Shown here one piece after another: positions 1 to 7,782 of a stretch of 37,981 nucleotides of DNA (positions within the stretch are counted from its first letter, which is position 1; every line of letters starts with the position of its first letter). Made by a program: the position numbers and the translations under genes. The DNA lies in the IMG/VR virus record IMGVR_UViG_3300030294_000096, positions 1 through 37,981 of that record. The stretch is one strand, 5' to 3'. The notes beneath the pieces were generated by a model. The model worked only from the letters and a program-made list of their open reading frames with translations. It did no database searches and was not told the origin of the DNA. The stretch comes from a virus.

Positions 1-2
1 AT

Positions 3-74
3 AAAACTTTCAATTTAAAAGAGTATCGAAAGGAAAAAGAATTTGATAAAACAGTAAAGAAATTTAATTTATAA
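3..74 (+). CDS. C-terminal end of a tagged cassette protein (partial)
   Basis: The window opens inside this gene. The visible 23 codons end in KKFNL followed by TAA, the C-terminal signature of the tagged cassette family, and an earlier KTFNL occurs near the window edge. The next gene does not overlap it. The N-terminus lies outside the window, so the protein core cannot be identified. Confidence 0.6.
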   Translation, partial: KTFNLKEYRKEKEFDKTVKKFNL

Positions 75-96
75 CATATTTAAAAAACAATATATT

Positions 97-366
97 ATGA
101 TAAGCATTAAATCAACAAAAACAAAACCTAAATATAAAATAGGTGATTATGTTAAATTAATTGATGATAATTGGGAGATTGAAAATTTAGTACATATTTT
201 AGATATAAATGATGATATCGAAAATCCAGATTATTATGTAGACGCAATCTATATTAAAACAAAGGAAAGAGTAAAAGTGTGGATTGATGAAGAAGAAATA
301 GACAAGAAAACTAATGCAAAAGAAAAAATAAAATTTAAAAAAATTGAAATACATAAAAAAATATGA
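97..366 (+). CDS. Small GDYV-type barrel-like protein with altered C-terminus
   Basis: This 89-residue protein has the segment KIGDYVKLID at residues 14-23. That resembles the GDYVL motif of the genes at 7429, 7779, 8087, 8413, 18162, 18940 and 27419, and suggests a small SH3- or KOW-like beta barrel. It lacks the N-terminal MKYIKKFE tag. It reads KIKFKKIEIHKKI at its end, where relatives read KFNL and stop. Its last 23 bases overlap the next gene, which suggests the normal stop of a standard junction was lost and translation runs on. The function is unknown. Confidence 0.65.
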   Translation: MISIKSTKTKPKYKIGDYVKLIDDNWEIENLVHILDINDDIENPDYYVDAIYIKTKERVKVWIDEEEIDKKTNAKEKIKFKKIEIHKKI

Positions 367-748
367 AAGTTCTAATTTAAATGAAATTGAAAAACTAGTA
401 AATCATTTAATTATTTTTATACGTGGAGATAATGATAATATTAATTATACATCATATAATGGAGATTATGCATTTTTATATACTATCAGTGGTGTTCAAA
501 ATAAATATTTTATGAATGTAAGATTGTCAACTAATAAAGAATATATTTTATTTAATATTGATACTATAATTCAAAATCCAGGGTGGATAAATAAATATAT
601 TGAAGAAATATCACAATTTATTAAATTTATAATGGATAAATACACAGAACTTGGTAGAATAAATATTTCAAATGTTGATAATATTATAAATGATGTTACA
701 AAAGAAAAGTATGAAATTTATTTAAATACACTAAAATACAATTTATAA
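344..748 (+). CDS. Tagged cassette protein, TTG start
   Basis: The protein has 134 residues and begins (L/M)KYIKKYESS, so the start codon is TTG at 344. It ends LKYNL, a variant of the family C-terminus. The tag fixes the start: every paralogous junction has ATG at this point. The core is predicted alpha/beta with no recognisable domain. A bidirectional hairpin terminator follows directly. The function is unknown; a head-packaged protein is possible by analogy with the T4 capsid-targeting sequence. Confidence 0.75.
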   Translation: MKYIKKYESSNLNEIEKLVNHLIIFIRGDNDNINYTSYNGDYAFLYTISGVQNKYFMNVRLSTNKEYILFNIDTIIQNPGWINKYIEEISQFIKFIMDKYTELGRINISNVDNIINDVTKEKYEIYLNTLKYNL

Positions 749-751
749 AAA

Positions 752-779
752 AAAGAGAGAATCTTTGATTCTCTCTTTT
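752..779. terminator. Bidirectional hairpin terminator
   Basis: The 12-base stem AAAGAGAGAATC / GATTCTCTCTTT closes on a TTT loop, with A-rich and T-rich flanks. It separates the plus-strand gene ending at 748 from the convergent VWA gene ending at 814. Confidence 0.85.
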
Positions 780-813
780 GCTATTTAGGTTCATTAAATC
801 GCACGGTTTATCT

Positions 814-1422
814 TTATTTTTGAAAAAGATTATCCTTCACATTATTTTCTGCATAATAAGTAGTAGCTGCAGATATATTTGAATATGCTACTGTTATTCC
901 ATCATTTGTTGCATCATAATTAAAAGAATTACTACTACTCATTCCCATTGATTCAGCAACAAAACAAGAATCTTGATTTGCTCCAAGATATATAAATTCA
1001 GTATTAAATTCCTCTCTCATTTCTGTTACCATGTTTTTTATTAATTCTCTATGATACACTCTTGATGAATTTTCTTCACCATCTGTTAATATAACAAATA
1101 ATGTTTTATCACTTCTTTTGCTTTTTTTAGTTGATCCTAAGAGATCTAAATAATTATCAATACATGTACCAAGTGAATCATATAAACTTGTTCCACCATT
1201 AGCATAATAAGTATCTTCATTAAGTTCGTCTACATCATTAATATCAACATTATTATATGGCATATAAAAACTTGTATCAAAAAACATCAATGAAAAATTT
1301 ATTTTATTTCCACTTTCTTTTTGTTCCATTAAGAATTTATTGAATCCTTCTCTTGCTTTCTCTATTATCGAACTCATTGAGCCAGACATATCTAACATAC
1401 AAACTATATCTATCTTATTCAT
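814..1422 (-). CDS. von Willebrand factor A (VWA) domain protein
   Basis: This 202-residue protein is essentially one VWA domain, a Rossmann-like fold that binds partners through a divalent metal. The metal-binding site is visible as DMSGSMS near residue 11, the threonine of NGGTSLYD near residue 77, and the aspartate of LTDGEEN near residue 113. There is no signal peptide or membrane segment, so it is probably cytoplasmic. It follows the zinc-ribbon gene at 1426-2313 by 3 bases, so the two are probably cotranscribed and may act together. The ligand is unknown. The family call is firm. Confidence 0.92.
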   Translation of the reverse strand: MNKIDIVCMLDMSGSMSSIIEKAREGFNKFLMEQKESGNKINFSLMFFDTSFYMPYNNVDINDVDELNEDTYYANGGTSLYDSLGTCIDNYLDLLGSTKKSKRSDKTLFVILTDGEENSSRVYHRELIKNMVTEMREEFNTEFIYLGANQDSCFVAESMGMSSSNSFNYDATNDGITVAYSNISAATTYYAENNVKDNLFQK

Positions 1423-1425
1423 ATA

Positions 1426-2313
1426 TTATATAATTTTTTCTCCACATTTTGGACAAAATTTCCAAGTAGATTTTCTCAAACGATACCCGCAATCTCCACA
1501 GTACTCTCTTATCTCATTAATACTCTGTGATTTAGAAGAATAAGGCATAAGTTTATAAGATATTGAGTGAAAAAATGTATCTGAAAACGCCACATTTACA
1601 TTTTTCAATTTTTGTTCTGACAAATCTCCTTTTTCAATTCTACCAGTTTCAATAGTATTAACACTTAAAGTTGATGTAGGTGTTGAGTTAATATTTAAGC
1701 TTGATGTATATGTTGAACTAATACCAAGATTATCTGTGCTGCTAAATGACATATTACCTATGTTATTACAACTTTGTGTATAGATATTATTTATACCACT
1801 TAAATCAGAATAGCATCTTGAATTTGAATTGCTGCTATTAAATGTAGAATTTCCAGATAGTGTTATGAATGTAGAATTACCGTAATTATTTTCATATTTA
1901 GTTGGTTTAGGTGGAAATTCATATTTCACATTGACTTCATTGCTATTATTACTTCTAAAATATTCTTTATAAAAATTAAAAGTAATTAATCCATTGTTTT
2001 CAACAGCTTCAACAGCTTCTTTATTGTTTCCATCAATGTTATAGGTTTCAAATAACATTTTACGTTGCTCATCTAAAAATCTGTCTAAGAATACATCTTG
2101 ACCAGGATTTAAAATTAAATAAGAATCTCCTTTTTTTACTGAATTGAAAATTATTTCTACCCCTATTTTTTCTTTTAAAGGGTTAAATAATTTAAGTTCA
2201 AAGTTATCTCCATCATTCAAGTAAATGATGTTATCCTGATAAACTTTTAATTCGTTACGTTTACTAGTAACTTGAACAGAAGGGTTTCTGTTCAACATTT
2301 TGTTGTTTTTCAT
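1426..2313 (-). CDS. Zinc-ribbon protein with Ser/Asn/Thr-rich linker
   Basis: The protein has 295 residues. The C-terminus carries a rubredoxin-like zinc ribbon with CGDCGYRLR and, after about 12 residues, FCPKCGEKII, giving four cysteine ligands. Residues 1-130 look like a compact beta-rich domain containing NLNPGQDV-like turns. Residues 140-215 are low-complexity Ser/Asn/Thr, probably a flexible linker. It is the first gene of a two-gene unit with the VWA protein. No specific function is recognised; a scaffold or nucleic-acid-binding partner for the VWA protein is conceivable. Confidence 0.82.
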   Translation of the reverse strand: MKNNKMLNRNPSVQVTSKRNELKVYQDNIIYLNDGDNFELKLFNPLKEKIGVEIIFNSVKKGDSYLILNPGQDVFLDRFLDEQRKMLFETYNIDGNNKEAVEAVENNGLITFNFYKEYFRSNNSNEVNVKYEFPPKPTKYENNYGNSTFITLSGNSTFNSSNSNSRCYSDLSGINNIYTQSCNNIGNMSFSSTDNLGISSTYTSSLNINSTPTSTLSVNTIETGRIEKGDLSEQKLKNVNVAFSDTFFHSISYKLMPYSSKSQSINEIREYCGDCGYRLRKSTWKFCPKCGEKII

Positions 2314-2516
2314 TGTTTTTTATTTTTTTTATATTTTTAGTTTGCTAATTCATTCATTGCCTTTCAACAATTCCAAAGTCATAATGGCTCTAAACTAACA
2401 CAACCCAAAAAAATGAACCTTGTCACTTTAAGTGCGACATTATTATATATAATTTTTCTATCACCCCCATAGTATTAAAATATATTAAAATTTAAATTAT
2501 ATTCAATTTTTATTTG

Positions 2517-2524
2517 TATCTTTG
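2517..2524 (+). promoter_or_regulatory. Bacteroidota-type -7 element
   Basis: TATCTTTG matches TAnnTTTG and lies 25 bases before the start of the gene at 2549. I see no clear -33 TTTG at the usual distance. The 235-base divergent intergenic region (2314-2548) also holds a short palindrome CACTTTAAGTG near 2430. Confidence 0.55.
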
Positions 2525-2548
2525 TAGAATAATTTAAAATAATATGTT

Positions 2549-2758
2549 ATGAAAGCAGAAAAAACAGTTTGGTCATATTATTATGATGATTATATTATTA
2601 AATCAGATTCAATATATATTGAAAATTTAGGAATATTTAATGGTGATTATAGATATAAAGGTGATGAAACATATTGGTTTTCAGAAAAATATGATGAATT
2701 CTATGACAATGAGATAACTATTGATGAAGTTGAAAAATTTAAAAACAATACCAAATGA
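2549..2758 (+). CDS. Small acidic, aromatic-rich hypothetical protein
   Basis: The 69-residue protein is rich in Tyr, Asp and Glu (YYYDDY, FSEKYDEFYDNE). It has no recognisable domain. It is the first gene of a four-gene plus-strand unit (2549-3580) behind the TATCTTTG element, and overlaps the next gene by 4 bases. Confidence 0.75.
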   Translation: MKAEKTVWSYYYDDYIIKSDSIYIENLGIFNGDYRYKGDETYWFSEKYDEFYDNEITIDEVEKFKNNTK

Positions 2759-3033
2759 TTAAATTTTTTAAAATTACCAAAAAAACAATACAGGACCATA
2801 TGATTATGCCAGTTAAATATCATGAGAAAAAGGTTCTTCAAAAACAAGAAGAATATGATGCTATTCAGATAAGATTAAAAAAGTTTGAGAAAGAACAAAT
2901 TGAACGTAATAAATTAATATCTGAACTTGATGATATTCATATGAGATTAGAGAAAAGTAAAGTTGATAAAATTTCATCTGAAGAATATCATGAAATTTAT
3001 AAAAAATTATTAGAAATAGAAAAACAAAAATAA
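2755..3033 (+). CDS. Small coiled-coil protein
   Basis: This 92-residue protein is highly charged and almost entirely helical from residue 20 on. Heptad-like runs such as EEYDAIQIRLKKFEKEQI predict a coiled coil. There is no membrane segment. Its start overlaps the stop of the preceding gene by 4 bases, which suggests coupled translation. The function is unknown. Confidence 0.72.
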   Translation: MIKFFKITKKTIQDHMIMPVKYHEKKVLQKQEEYDAIQIRLKKFEKEQIERNKLISELDDIHMRLEKSKVDKISSEEYHEIYKKLLEIEKQK

Positions 3034-3035
3034 TT

Positions 3036-3227
3036 ATGAAAAATGTAACATTTTATGTCATTTGCTTTATTATTGGTATTATAATAGGATGTATTCCTAG
3101 CTTGTTTAAAATTGAATATATATCATTTAAATGGTGGACAATAATTTTAATATCTGACATTTTATTTGTACAAATTTTAAGTTACATAGATTCAATGATA
3201 AAAAATAAAAAGTCAAAATCAAAATGA
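3036..3227 (+). CDS. Small two-helix membrane protein
   Basis: The protein has 63 residues. Two hydrophobic segments (about residues 4-22 and 34-52) are separated by a short polar loop, and the tail is Lys/Ser-rich. It is likely an inner-membrane hairpin protein. It sits between a coiled-coil gene and the gene at 3224, with a 4-base overlap to the latter. The role is unknown; small phage membrane proteins often act in exclusion or lysis, but nothing here decides that. Confidence 0.68.
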   Translation: MKNVTFYVICFIIGIIIGCIPSLFKIEYISFKWWTIILISDILFVQILSYIDSMIKNKKSKSK

Positions 3228-3580
3228 AAGACTTAAAAAATATCACTCAAGAAGAGGTTGAAACAATATGTGAATTACTTGAAGAACCATATATAAATCA
3301 TATGGCTGGACTTTGGAATTATGGGCTGGCAGTTCAAATAATTACAACATCAACTGCAAATAATAACAGAGATGATTCTTATGTAACCATTTTTTATGAT
3401 GGAAAAATTAATTTACATAGAAATAATGGTAATTGGGGTGGTATGAGAGATGAATCAATATGTTCTTTGATTATAACTGACTACTTGAGAAGTGAAGGCT
3501 ATGAATTCAAGTATGAAATACCTAAAAAATTAGAAAGAAAGTTTAAATTAAATGAATTAAATAAAATATCTAAACTATAA
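3224..3580 (+). CDS. Hypothetical protein, last gene of a four-gene unit
   Basis: The protein has 118 residues. The central part predicts several beta strands (GLAVQIITTST, SYVTIFYDGKINLHRN) between helical ends. No known motif is recognised. Its start overlaps the upstream membrane-protein gene by 4 bases, and a terminator follows at 3601. Confidence 0.75.
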   Translation: MKDLKNITQEEVETICELLEEPYINHMAGLWNYGLAVQIITTSTANNNRDDSYVTIFYDGKINLHRNNGNWGGMRDESICSLIITDYLRSEGYEFKYEIPKKLERKFKLNELNKISKL

Positions 3581-3600
3581 CTCACTAATAATATTAATTT

Positions 3601-3634
3601 AAAAAGACTACAGAAATTTCTGTAGTCTTTTTTT
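3601..3634 (+). terminator. Intrinsic terminator
   Basis: A perfect stem AAAAAGACTACAGAAA / TTTCTGTAGTCTTTTT is followed by more T residues. It ends the unit 2549-3580. Its A-rich left flank could also allow termination on the minus strand. Confidence 0.85.
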
Positions 3635-3680
3635 GTATTTTTTGACTTCATTATATTTATATATACATATAAAACATTAT

Positions 3681-3824
3681 ATGAAAGTACAAAAAACGTT
3701 TACAATAGAAAAAGAAATATCAAAAGAATTTGATAAGATTTCAAAAGAGAAGTCAATTAATAAATCATTATTCATAGAAAATGCTATGAAAGAATTTATT
3801 CAAAAAACGATAAATCAAAAATGA
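3681..3824 (+). CDS. Ribbon-helix-helix (CopG/Arc-like) DNA-binding protein
   Basis: The 47-residue protein begins MKVQKTFTIEKE, a beta-strand pattern for operator contact. It is followed by two helices (ISKEFDKISKEK and NKSLFIENAMKEFIQK), the classic ribbon-helix-helix layout and size. I chose the ATG at 3681 because an in-frame ATG at 3633 would place the terminator and an AT-rich leader inside the protein. It overlaps the homing endonuclease gene by 4 bases, so it may regulate or accompany that mobile gene. Confidence 0.78.
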   Translation: MKVQKTFTIEKEISKEFDKISKEKSINKSLFIENAMKEFIQKTINQK

Positions 3825-4702
3825 TTATTGGTGTATATAAAATAACAAATCTAATAAATAATAAATGCTATATTGGATCATCAATAAATGTCAAAGGAAG
3901 AATATGTGCGCATAAAAATGATTTAAAAACTAATAAACACCATTCTATTAAATTACAAAGAGCATATGATAAATATGGAATTGAAAATTTTAAATATGAA
4001 ATTATAGAAGAATGTGAAATAGAAAATATAATAATTAGAGAACAATATTATATTGATTTTTTAGATTGCTGTAAAAACGGATATAATGTATTACCAAATG
4101 CTGGTAATAATTTAGGTATGAGACATAGTGATAAGACAAAGGAAATATTAAGGCAGAAAAGTATGGGAAATAAAAGTCATTTTGGTATAAAACAAAGTGA
4201 TGATACTAAAAAAAGAATATCAGAAAAATTAAAAGGAATACCTTTATCCGAACAGACTAAATTAAAAATGAGTAAATCAAGAAAAGGTAATGTTTCAGAA
4301 AAATCAATTATTTATTTAATAAAATTTAATAAATCAAGAATAGGAATTCCGTTATCAGATGAAACAAAAGAAAAAATAAGTATCTCAAAAAAAGGTAAAC
4401 ATCAAAGCAAAGAGACTATTGAAAAAAGAGTAAAAAAGAATACTGGACAGACAAGAACAGATGAAGTTAAATTAAAAATGAGTAAAGCTATGACTGGGAT
4501 AAAAAAAATACCGATGTCTGAAGAAAATAAATTATTGAGATCTAAAAAAGTTGCTCAAATATCAGAAAGTGGTGAAATAATAAAAGAATTTGATAGTTTA
4601 ACAAAATGTGCTACTTATTTTGGTACTAAAATTAATAGAATATGGGAAGTGTTATCAGGTAATAAAAAATCATACAAAAAAAATTATTTTAAATATTTAT
4701 AA
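3821..4702 (+). CDS. GIY-YIG homing endonuclease with NUMOD repeats
   Basis: The protein has 293 residues. The N-terminal GIY-YIG nuclease domain shows GVYKITN and CYIGSS with the catalytic Arg in the following helix, and a conserved Glu in IREQYYIDF near residue 85. Residues 100-230 hold several NUMOD3-type modules with the pattern SDETKEKIS..KKGK. The last 50 residues resemble a NUMOD1 DNA-binding element (VAQISESGEIIKEFDS). Length and architecture fit free-standing Seg-like endonucleases of T4-type phages. It is probably a selfish mobile gene together with the RHH gene. Confidence 0.93.
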   Translation: MIIGVYKITNLINNKCYIGSSINVKGRICAHKNDLKTNKHHSIKLQRAYDKYGIENFKYEIIEECEIENIIIREQYYIDFLDCCKNGYNVLPNAGNNLGMRHSDKTKEILRQKSMGNKSHFGIKQSDDTKKRISEKLKGIPLSEQTKLKMSKSRKGNVSEKSIIYLIKFNKSRIGIPLSDETKEKISISKKGKHQSKETIEKRVKKNTGQTRTDEVKLKMSKAMTGIKKIPMSEENKLLRSKKVAQISESGEIIKEFDSLTKCATYFGTKINRIWEVLSGNKKSYKKNYFKYL

Positions 4703-4730
4703 ACTTATTATTTTTTTATACTATATAAGA

Positions 4731-4748
4731 AGTGGAAAATTATCCACT
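4731..4748 (+). promoter_or_regulatory. 5'-leader hairpin before the cold-shock gene
   Basis: AGTGGA and TCCACT form a 6-base stem around an AAATTA loop, 22 bases upstream of the cold-shock gene start. No T-run follows, so it is not an obvious terminator. It may sit in the 5' untranslated region. Preceding TATA-rich sequence (4718-4728) could be the promoter. Confidence 0.4.
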
Positions 4749-4770
4749 AAATATAAAAATAAATAGTTAA

Positions 4771-4971
4771 ATGATTAAATTACAAGGTGTTGTAAAATTT
4801 TACAACGAAACTAAAGGTTTTGGATTTATTAAAAATACTGAAACAAACGAAGACGTATTTGTACACGTTAGCGGATTAATTGACAAAATCTATGAAAATG
4901 ATAATGTTACATATGAAACAACTCAAGGTAAAAAAGGGTTAAATGCTATTCAAGTAGAATTGGCTGATTAA
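4771..4971 (+). CDS. Cold-shock domain protein (CspA family)
   Basis: The protein has 66 residues, the full length of a single cold-shock domain. RNP1 is seen as KGFGFI (residues 15-20) and RNP2 as VFVHV (residues 29-33). The usual start motif for the fold is present (GVVKFYNETKGFG). These proteins bind single-stranded RNA or DNA and act as RNA chaperones or antiterminators. It stands alone between the homing endonuclease and a terminator, and could serve phage transcript stability. Confidence 0.96.
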   Translation: MIKLQGVVKFYNETKGFGFIKNTETNEDVFVHVSGLIDKIYENDNVTYETTQGKKGLNAIQVELAD

Positions 4972-4991
4972 GATATATTCTTAAAGATTTT

Positions 4992-5024
4992 AAAAAAAGA
5001 CTCAATTAAATTGAGTCTTTTTTT
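4992..5024. terminator. Bidirectional hairpin terminator
   Basis: The stem AAAAAAAGACTCAATT / AATTGAGTCTTTTTTT lies between the convergent cold-shock gene and the ankyrin gene ending at 5023. It touches the stop codon of the latter. Confidence 0.88.
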
Positions 5025-5517
5025 ATATATTGAATTTATCAGCAGTTTGAGATAATAAATAATCTTTATATTTTTCTGGATAATCTTTTATTATTTTTTT
5101 CTTAGTTTCTGGTTTCAAATAATCAAAAAATGTAATATTAACTGTTGTGCCTTTATCATTCCAATTAGCATTTGAATCAATTAATAATTTCAAAATATCA
5201 TAATACACCACTTCGTTCAATTCAATAATTGAGCTATAAAATCCAGCAAGTAATAATGGTGTCCAACCTTGACTTGTATTATCTTGAAAATTTACATCAG
5301 CGCCTTTTTCAATTAAAATCTTAACAATATTTATATCAGCATCTTTATTAATAGAATATATCAAAGAAGTATATCCTTTATCATTTATATAATTAACATC
5401 AGCACCTTTATTTATTGCGCTTACTACATTTTCTATATCTGAGTCTATACAAGCCTCAATTAATTCTTCGTTTAAATCAATCTGATTGTTTTGTTCAAAA
5501 TTTTTTAAATATTTCAT
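5023..5517 (-). CDS. Tagged ankyrin-repeat cassette protein
   Basis: The protein has 164 residues. Its N-terminal tag is MKYLKNFEQNN and its C-terminus is TADKFNI. Ankyrin repeats are visible from about residue 17: ACIDSDIENVVSAINKGADV, then KGYTSLIYSINKDADINIVK followed by GADVNFQD, then GWTPLLLAG. It shares the YPEKYKDYLL segment near its end with other ankyrin cassettes. ATG overlaps the stop of the upstream ankyrin gene (ATGA). It is likely a protein-binding adaptor or decoy. The target is unknown. Confidence 0.9.
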   Translation of the reverse strand: MKYLKNFEQNNQIDLNEELIEACIDSDIENVVSAINKGADVNYINDKGYTSLIYSINKDADINIVKILIEKGADVNFQDNTSQGWTPLLLAGFYSSIIELNEVVYYDILKLLIDSNANWNDKGTTVNITFFDYLKPETKKKIIKDYPEKYKDYLLSQTADKFNI

Positions 5518-6038
5518 AAATTAAATTTGTCTGCATTTTTTTTCGTTAAATATATTTCATATTGTTTATGATATTTCTTTAATATATGGGATTTTACTTC
5601 TTCATTTTTTGATAAATACCAAAAAAAATCTTTTGAATAATCGACAGAAAAATGATGTTTAATATTCCAATCAGCTCCTGCTTTAATTAATTTTTCCATC
5701 ATTGATGTGAAATAATCACTGCTTGCACCAGTAAGTCCCATAGATGATAATATCAAAGCTGTTGTTCCATTTTCATCTTGATAATCTAAATTTGCTCCTG
5801 ATTTTATTAATTCATCAAAAACTTTTTCATATCTATTAATAATAGCAAATTGCAGAGCAGTTTTCTTACTTAATTGGTCTTGTAGATTTAAGTTTATTTG
5901 ACCAGATTTTATCATATTAATCATTTCATTTTCTCCTCTTATATTTAAATCTTTTTGTCTTACTAGATTTAACAAATCATAAGTATGGTATTGTTTTTCA
6001 TTGAATTTTAGTTCTTCGTATAATTTAATATGTTTCAT
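5514..6038 (-). CDS. Tagged ankyrin-repeat cassette protein
   Basis: The protein has 174 residues, starting MKHIKLYEE and ending NADKFNL. Ankyrin repeats lie around residues 50-125, with KKTALQFAIINRYEKVFDEL, then SGANLDYQDENGTTALILSS and AGADWNI. The GADWNI segment recurs in the ankyrin cassettes at 19251, 30227 and 32663. It is first in a two-gene minus-strand unit. An AT-rich element TTTAATATATAAAA (minus strand, 6041-6054) lies just before the start. Confidence 0.9.
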   Translation of the reverse strand: MKHIKLYEELKFNEKQYHTYDLLNLVRQKDLNIRGENEMINMIKSGQINLNLQDQLSKKTALQFAIINRYEKVFDELIKSGANLDYQDENGTTALILSSMGLTGASSDYFTSMMEKLIKAGADWNIKHHFSVDYSKDFFWYLSKNEEVKSHILKKYHKQYEIYLTKKNADKFNL

Positions 6039-6132
6039 AGTTTTATATATTAAAAAATAATTATTATTTTATTGAAATCAAGTTAAAAAAATACCTCACA
6101 TTTTTTATATATAGTTAAAATTAATTTTTAGT

Positions 6133-6444
6133 ATGAAAATAGAAAAATTCAATGAAAAGTCAGATAGCAGTACGGGAATATACGCGATTGTTAGCATACC
6201 TGAGGATAAACGTCAAATTAATTTTAATGATTTGTTGAAAGATGAATATTATATAAAATATAAAAAAGTTCATGAGAATGATGAAAAATCTTTAATTCAA
6301 TATTCAATTGAGCACTATCTTTTTGAGCAAGGATTATTAAAATTTAGTTATAAATTAGTTGATGAATCTGGTACTGAGGTAAAAATTGAAGAATTAGATA
6401 AAAGGATAGAACTTAACAATAACACAAACAAATTTAATATATGA
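6133..6444 (+). CDS. Tagged cassette protein, MKIEKFNE variant
   Basis: The protein has 103 residues. Its start MKIEKFNEK is a variant of the family tag, closer to the F-x-E end of the T4 capsid-targeting sequence, and it ends NTNKFNI. The core has mixed alpha/beta character with no known domain. It is the first gene of an unbroken chain of overlapping cassettes to 9478. A TTTTTTATATATAG element sits at 6101-6114. Confidence 0.8.
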   Translation: MKIEKFNEKSDSSTGIYAIVSIPEDKRQINFNDLLKDEYYIKYKKVHENDEKSLIQYSIEHYLFEQGLLKFSYKLVDESGTEVKIEELDKRIELNNNTNKFNI

Positions 6445-6929
6445 AATATATAAAAACATTTGAATCAAATAAGCAGGAAAAAAAGATTACTCTAATTAAT
6501 TTAGATGATGATTCAAAAACAATAAAAGTCACTCAAGGTGAACTTGATGATTTAATAGAAGATGATTTTACTATTCTATATGATGATGAAGAAATAGAAT
6601 ATGATTCAAACCATCCAGATGAATGGAGATATGATTCAGATGAAGAAGATGATATAAAAAATGCATTAAAAACATATAGAAGTATGATAAAAATGTATTC
6701 ATTAGGTAGTAAAAAAATGATAAAAGTCACAAAAGAAGAACTTGATGTGTTAATAGAAGAAGATTTTACAATTCTGTATGATGATGAAGAAATAGGGCAT
6801 GATCCAAGTCTACCAAATGAATGGAGATATGATGATGATGACGAAGAAGAAATAACTAGATGGTTGGAATTATATAGAATATTAAAAGATCCAGAAAAAG
6901 TTAATCAAACAATAAAATTCAACTTATGA
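6441..6929 (+). CDS. Tagged acidic cassette protein with internal duplication
   Basis: The protein has 162 residues, MKYIKTFESN to TIKFNL. It contains two copies of an acidic unit of about 55 residues: the first has IKVTQGELDDLIEDDFTILY then DEWRYDSDEE, the second IKVTKEELDVLIEEDFTILY then NEWRYDDDDE. The duplication is recent enough to be obvious. The strongly negative charge is reminiscent of DNA-mimic proteins, but no such family is recognised. Confidence 0.87.
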   Translation: MKYIKTFESNKQEKKITLINLDDDSKTIKVTQGELDDLIEDDFTILYDDEEIEYDSNHPDEWRYDSDEEDDIKNALKTYRSMIKMYSLGSKKMIKVTKEELDVLIEEDFTILYDDEEIGHDPSLPNEWRYDDDDEEEITRWLELYRILKDPEKVNQTIKFNL

Positions 6930-7432
6930 AATATATAAAGAGATTTGAATATTTAAATCAAGATGATGCATTATTTTATATGGAAGTAACTCCAGAAGTT
7001 GCACTTAGCTATTGTAGTGGTAATCCTCTACCTTCCAATGACCCTATTCCATTAAACTATCAAATATTAGAATATGCATTTGGAATGCCAATTGGCGGTG
7101 CAACAGATGAAGAATACGATGAAGTTGCTCAGGAGAATTGCGATTGGTATGATGGAACATTACAATCAATAAAAGATGGCATCAATACTGTCAACTCTTT
7201 TGATTTTGCAAGTGAAGGACCAGATTTTGTATTGGGCATAAATTATGAAGGAAACTTAGAAGATGAATCAGCAGAATTTGGTGATCTTTATATTTTTTTT
7301 AAAGATTACAGAAAGATTGAACTGATTTTTGTTTATGATTGTAAAAAGGAGAAATATTATAGTCCACACATATTCAAAAATCTTTATCGTACTCCTGGAT
7401 TATACAATAATATAGATAAATTTAACTTATGA
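6926..7432 (+). CDS. Tagged cassette protein, unknown core
   Basis: The protein has 168 residues, MKYIKRFEYLN to NIDKFNL. The core carries scattered acidic residues and predicted strands (DFVLGINYEG, LYIFFKDYRKIELIFVYDC), and contains three Cys that do not form a zinc motif. It overlaps its neighbours by 4 bases on both sides. No domain is recognised. Confidence 0.82.
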   Translation: MKYIKRFEYLNQDDALFYMEVTPEVALSYCSGNPLPSNDPIPLNYQILEYAFGMPIGGATDEEYDEVAQENCDWYDGTLQSIKDGINTVNSFDFASEGPDFVLGINYEGNLEDESAEFGDLYIFFKDYRKIELIFVYDCKKEKYYSPHIFKNLYRTPGLYNNIDKFNL

Positions 7433-7782
7433 AATATATAAAAAAATTTGAAAAATTTGAAAATATTCTAAAAATAGGAGATTATGTTTTGGCTATATCA
7501 AAGGCTAATGATGTGATTTTCACCAGTTATATTAACAATTCAATCGGTGAAGTAATTAAAATTACTCCTGTATATTCTAAAAATGAAGGAAATAAATATA
7601 AAGTATACGATGATATTGATATTAGATATTATGGTGTACCAAAAAGTGAAATTGATTTGTTTACAAAAGAAAAAAAGCATAACTCATATAAAATAAAATT
7701 TCCTTCGTATATGATTTATAAATTTTCAGAAAATAAAGAAGAATTAGAAATTGAAATAAACGCAAATAAATTTAACTTATGA
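7429..7782 (+). CDS. Tagged GDYVL barrel-like cassette protein
   Basis: The protein has 117 residues. After the tag MKYIKKFEKFE comes ILKIGDYVLAIS, a small-barrel signature, then IGEVIKITP and YKVYDDIDIRYYGVP. It ends NANKFNL. It is the first of four consecutive paralogues (7429-8748) that share the motif order GDYVL, a central (N/S)xxGxI segment, a YENIP-like segment and a helical end. The four probably arose by tandem duplication. Confidence 0.85.
   Translation: MKYIKKFEKFENILKIGDYVLAISKANDVIFTSYINNSIGEVIKITPVYSKNEGNKYKVYDDIDIRYYGVPKSEIDLFTKEKKHNSYKIKFPSYMIYKFSENKEELEIEINANKFNL

Noticed and set aside
4731-4748. The hairpin before the cold-shock gene as a terminator of the homing endonuclease gene
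   Set aside because: No T-run follows on the plus strand, so it is listed as a possible leader structure only.
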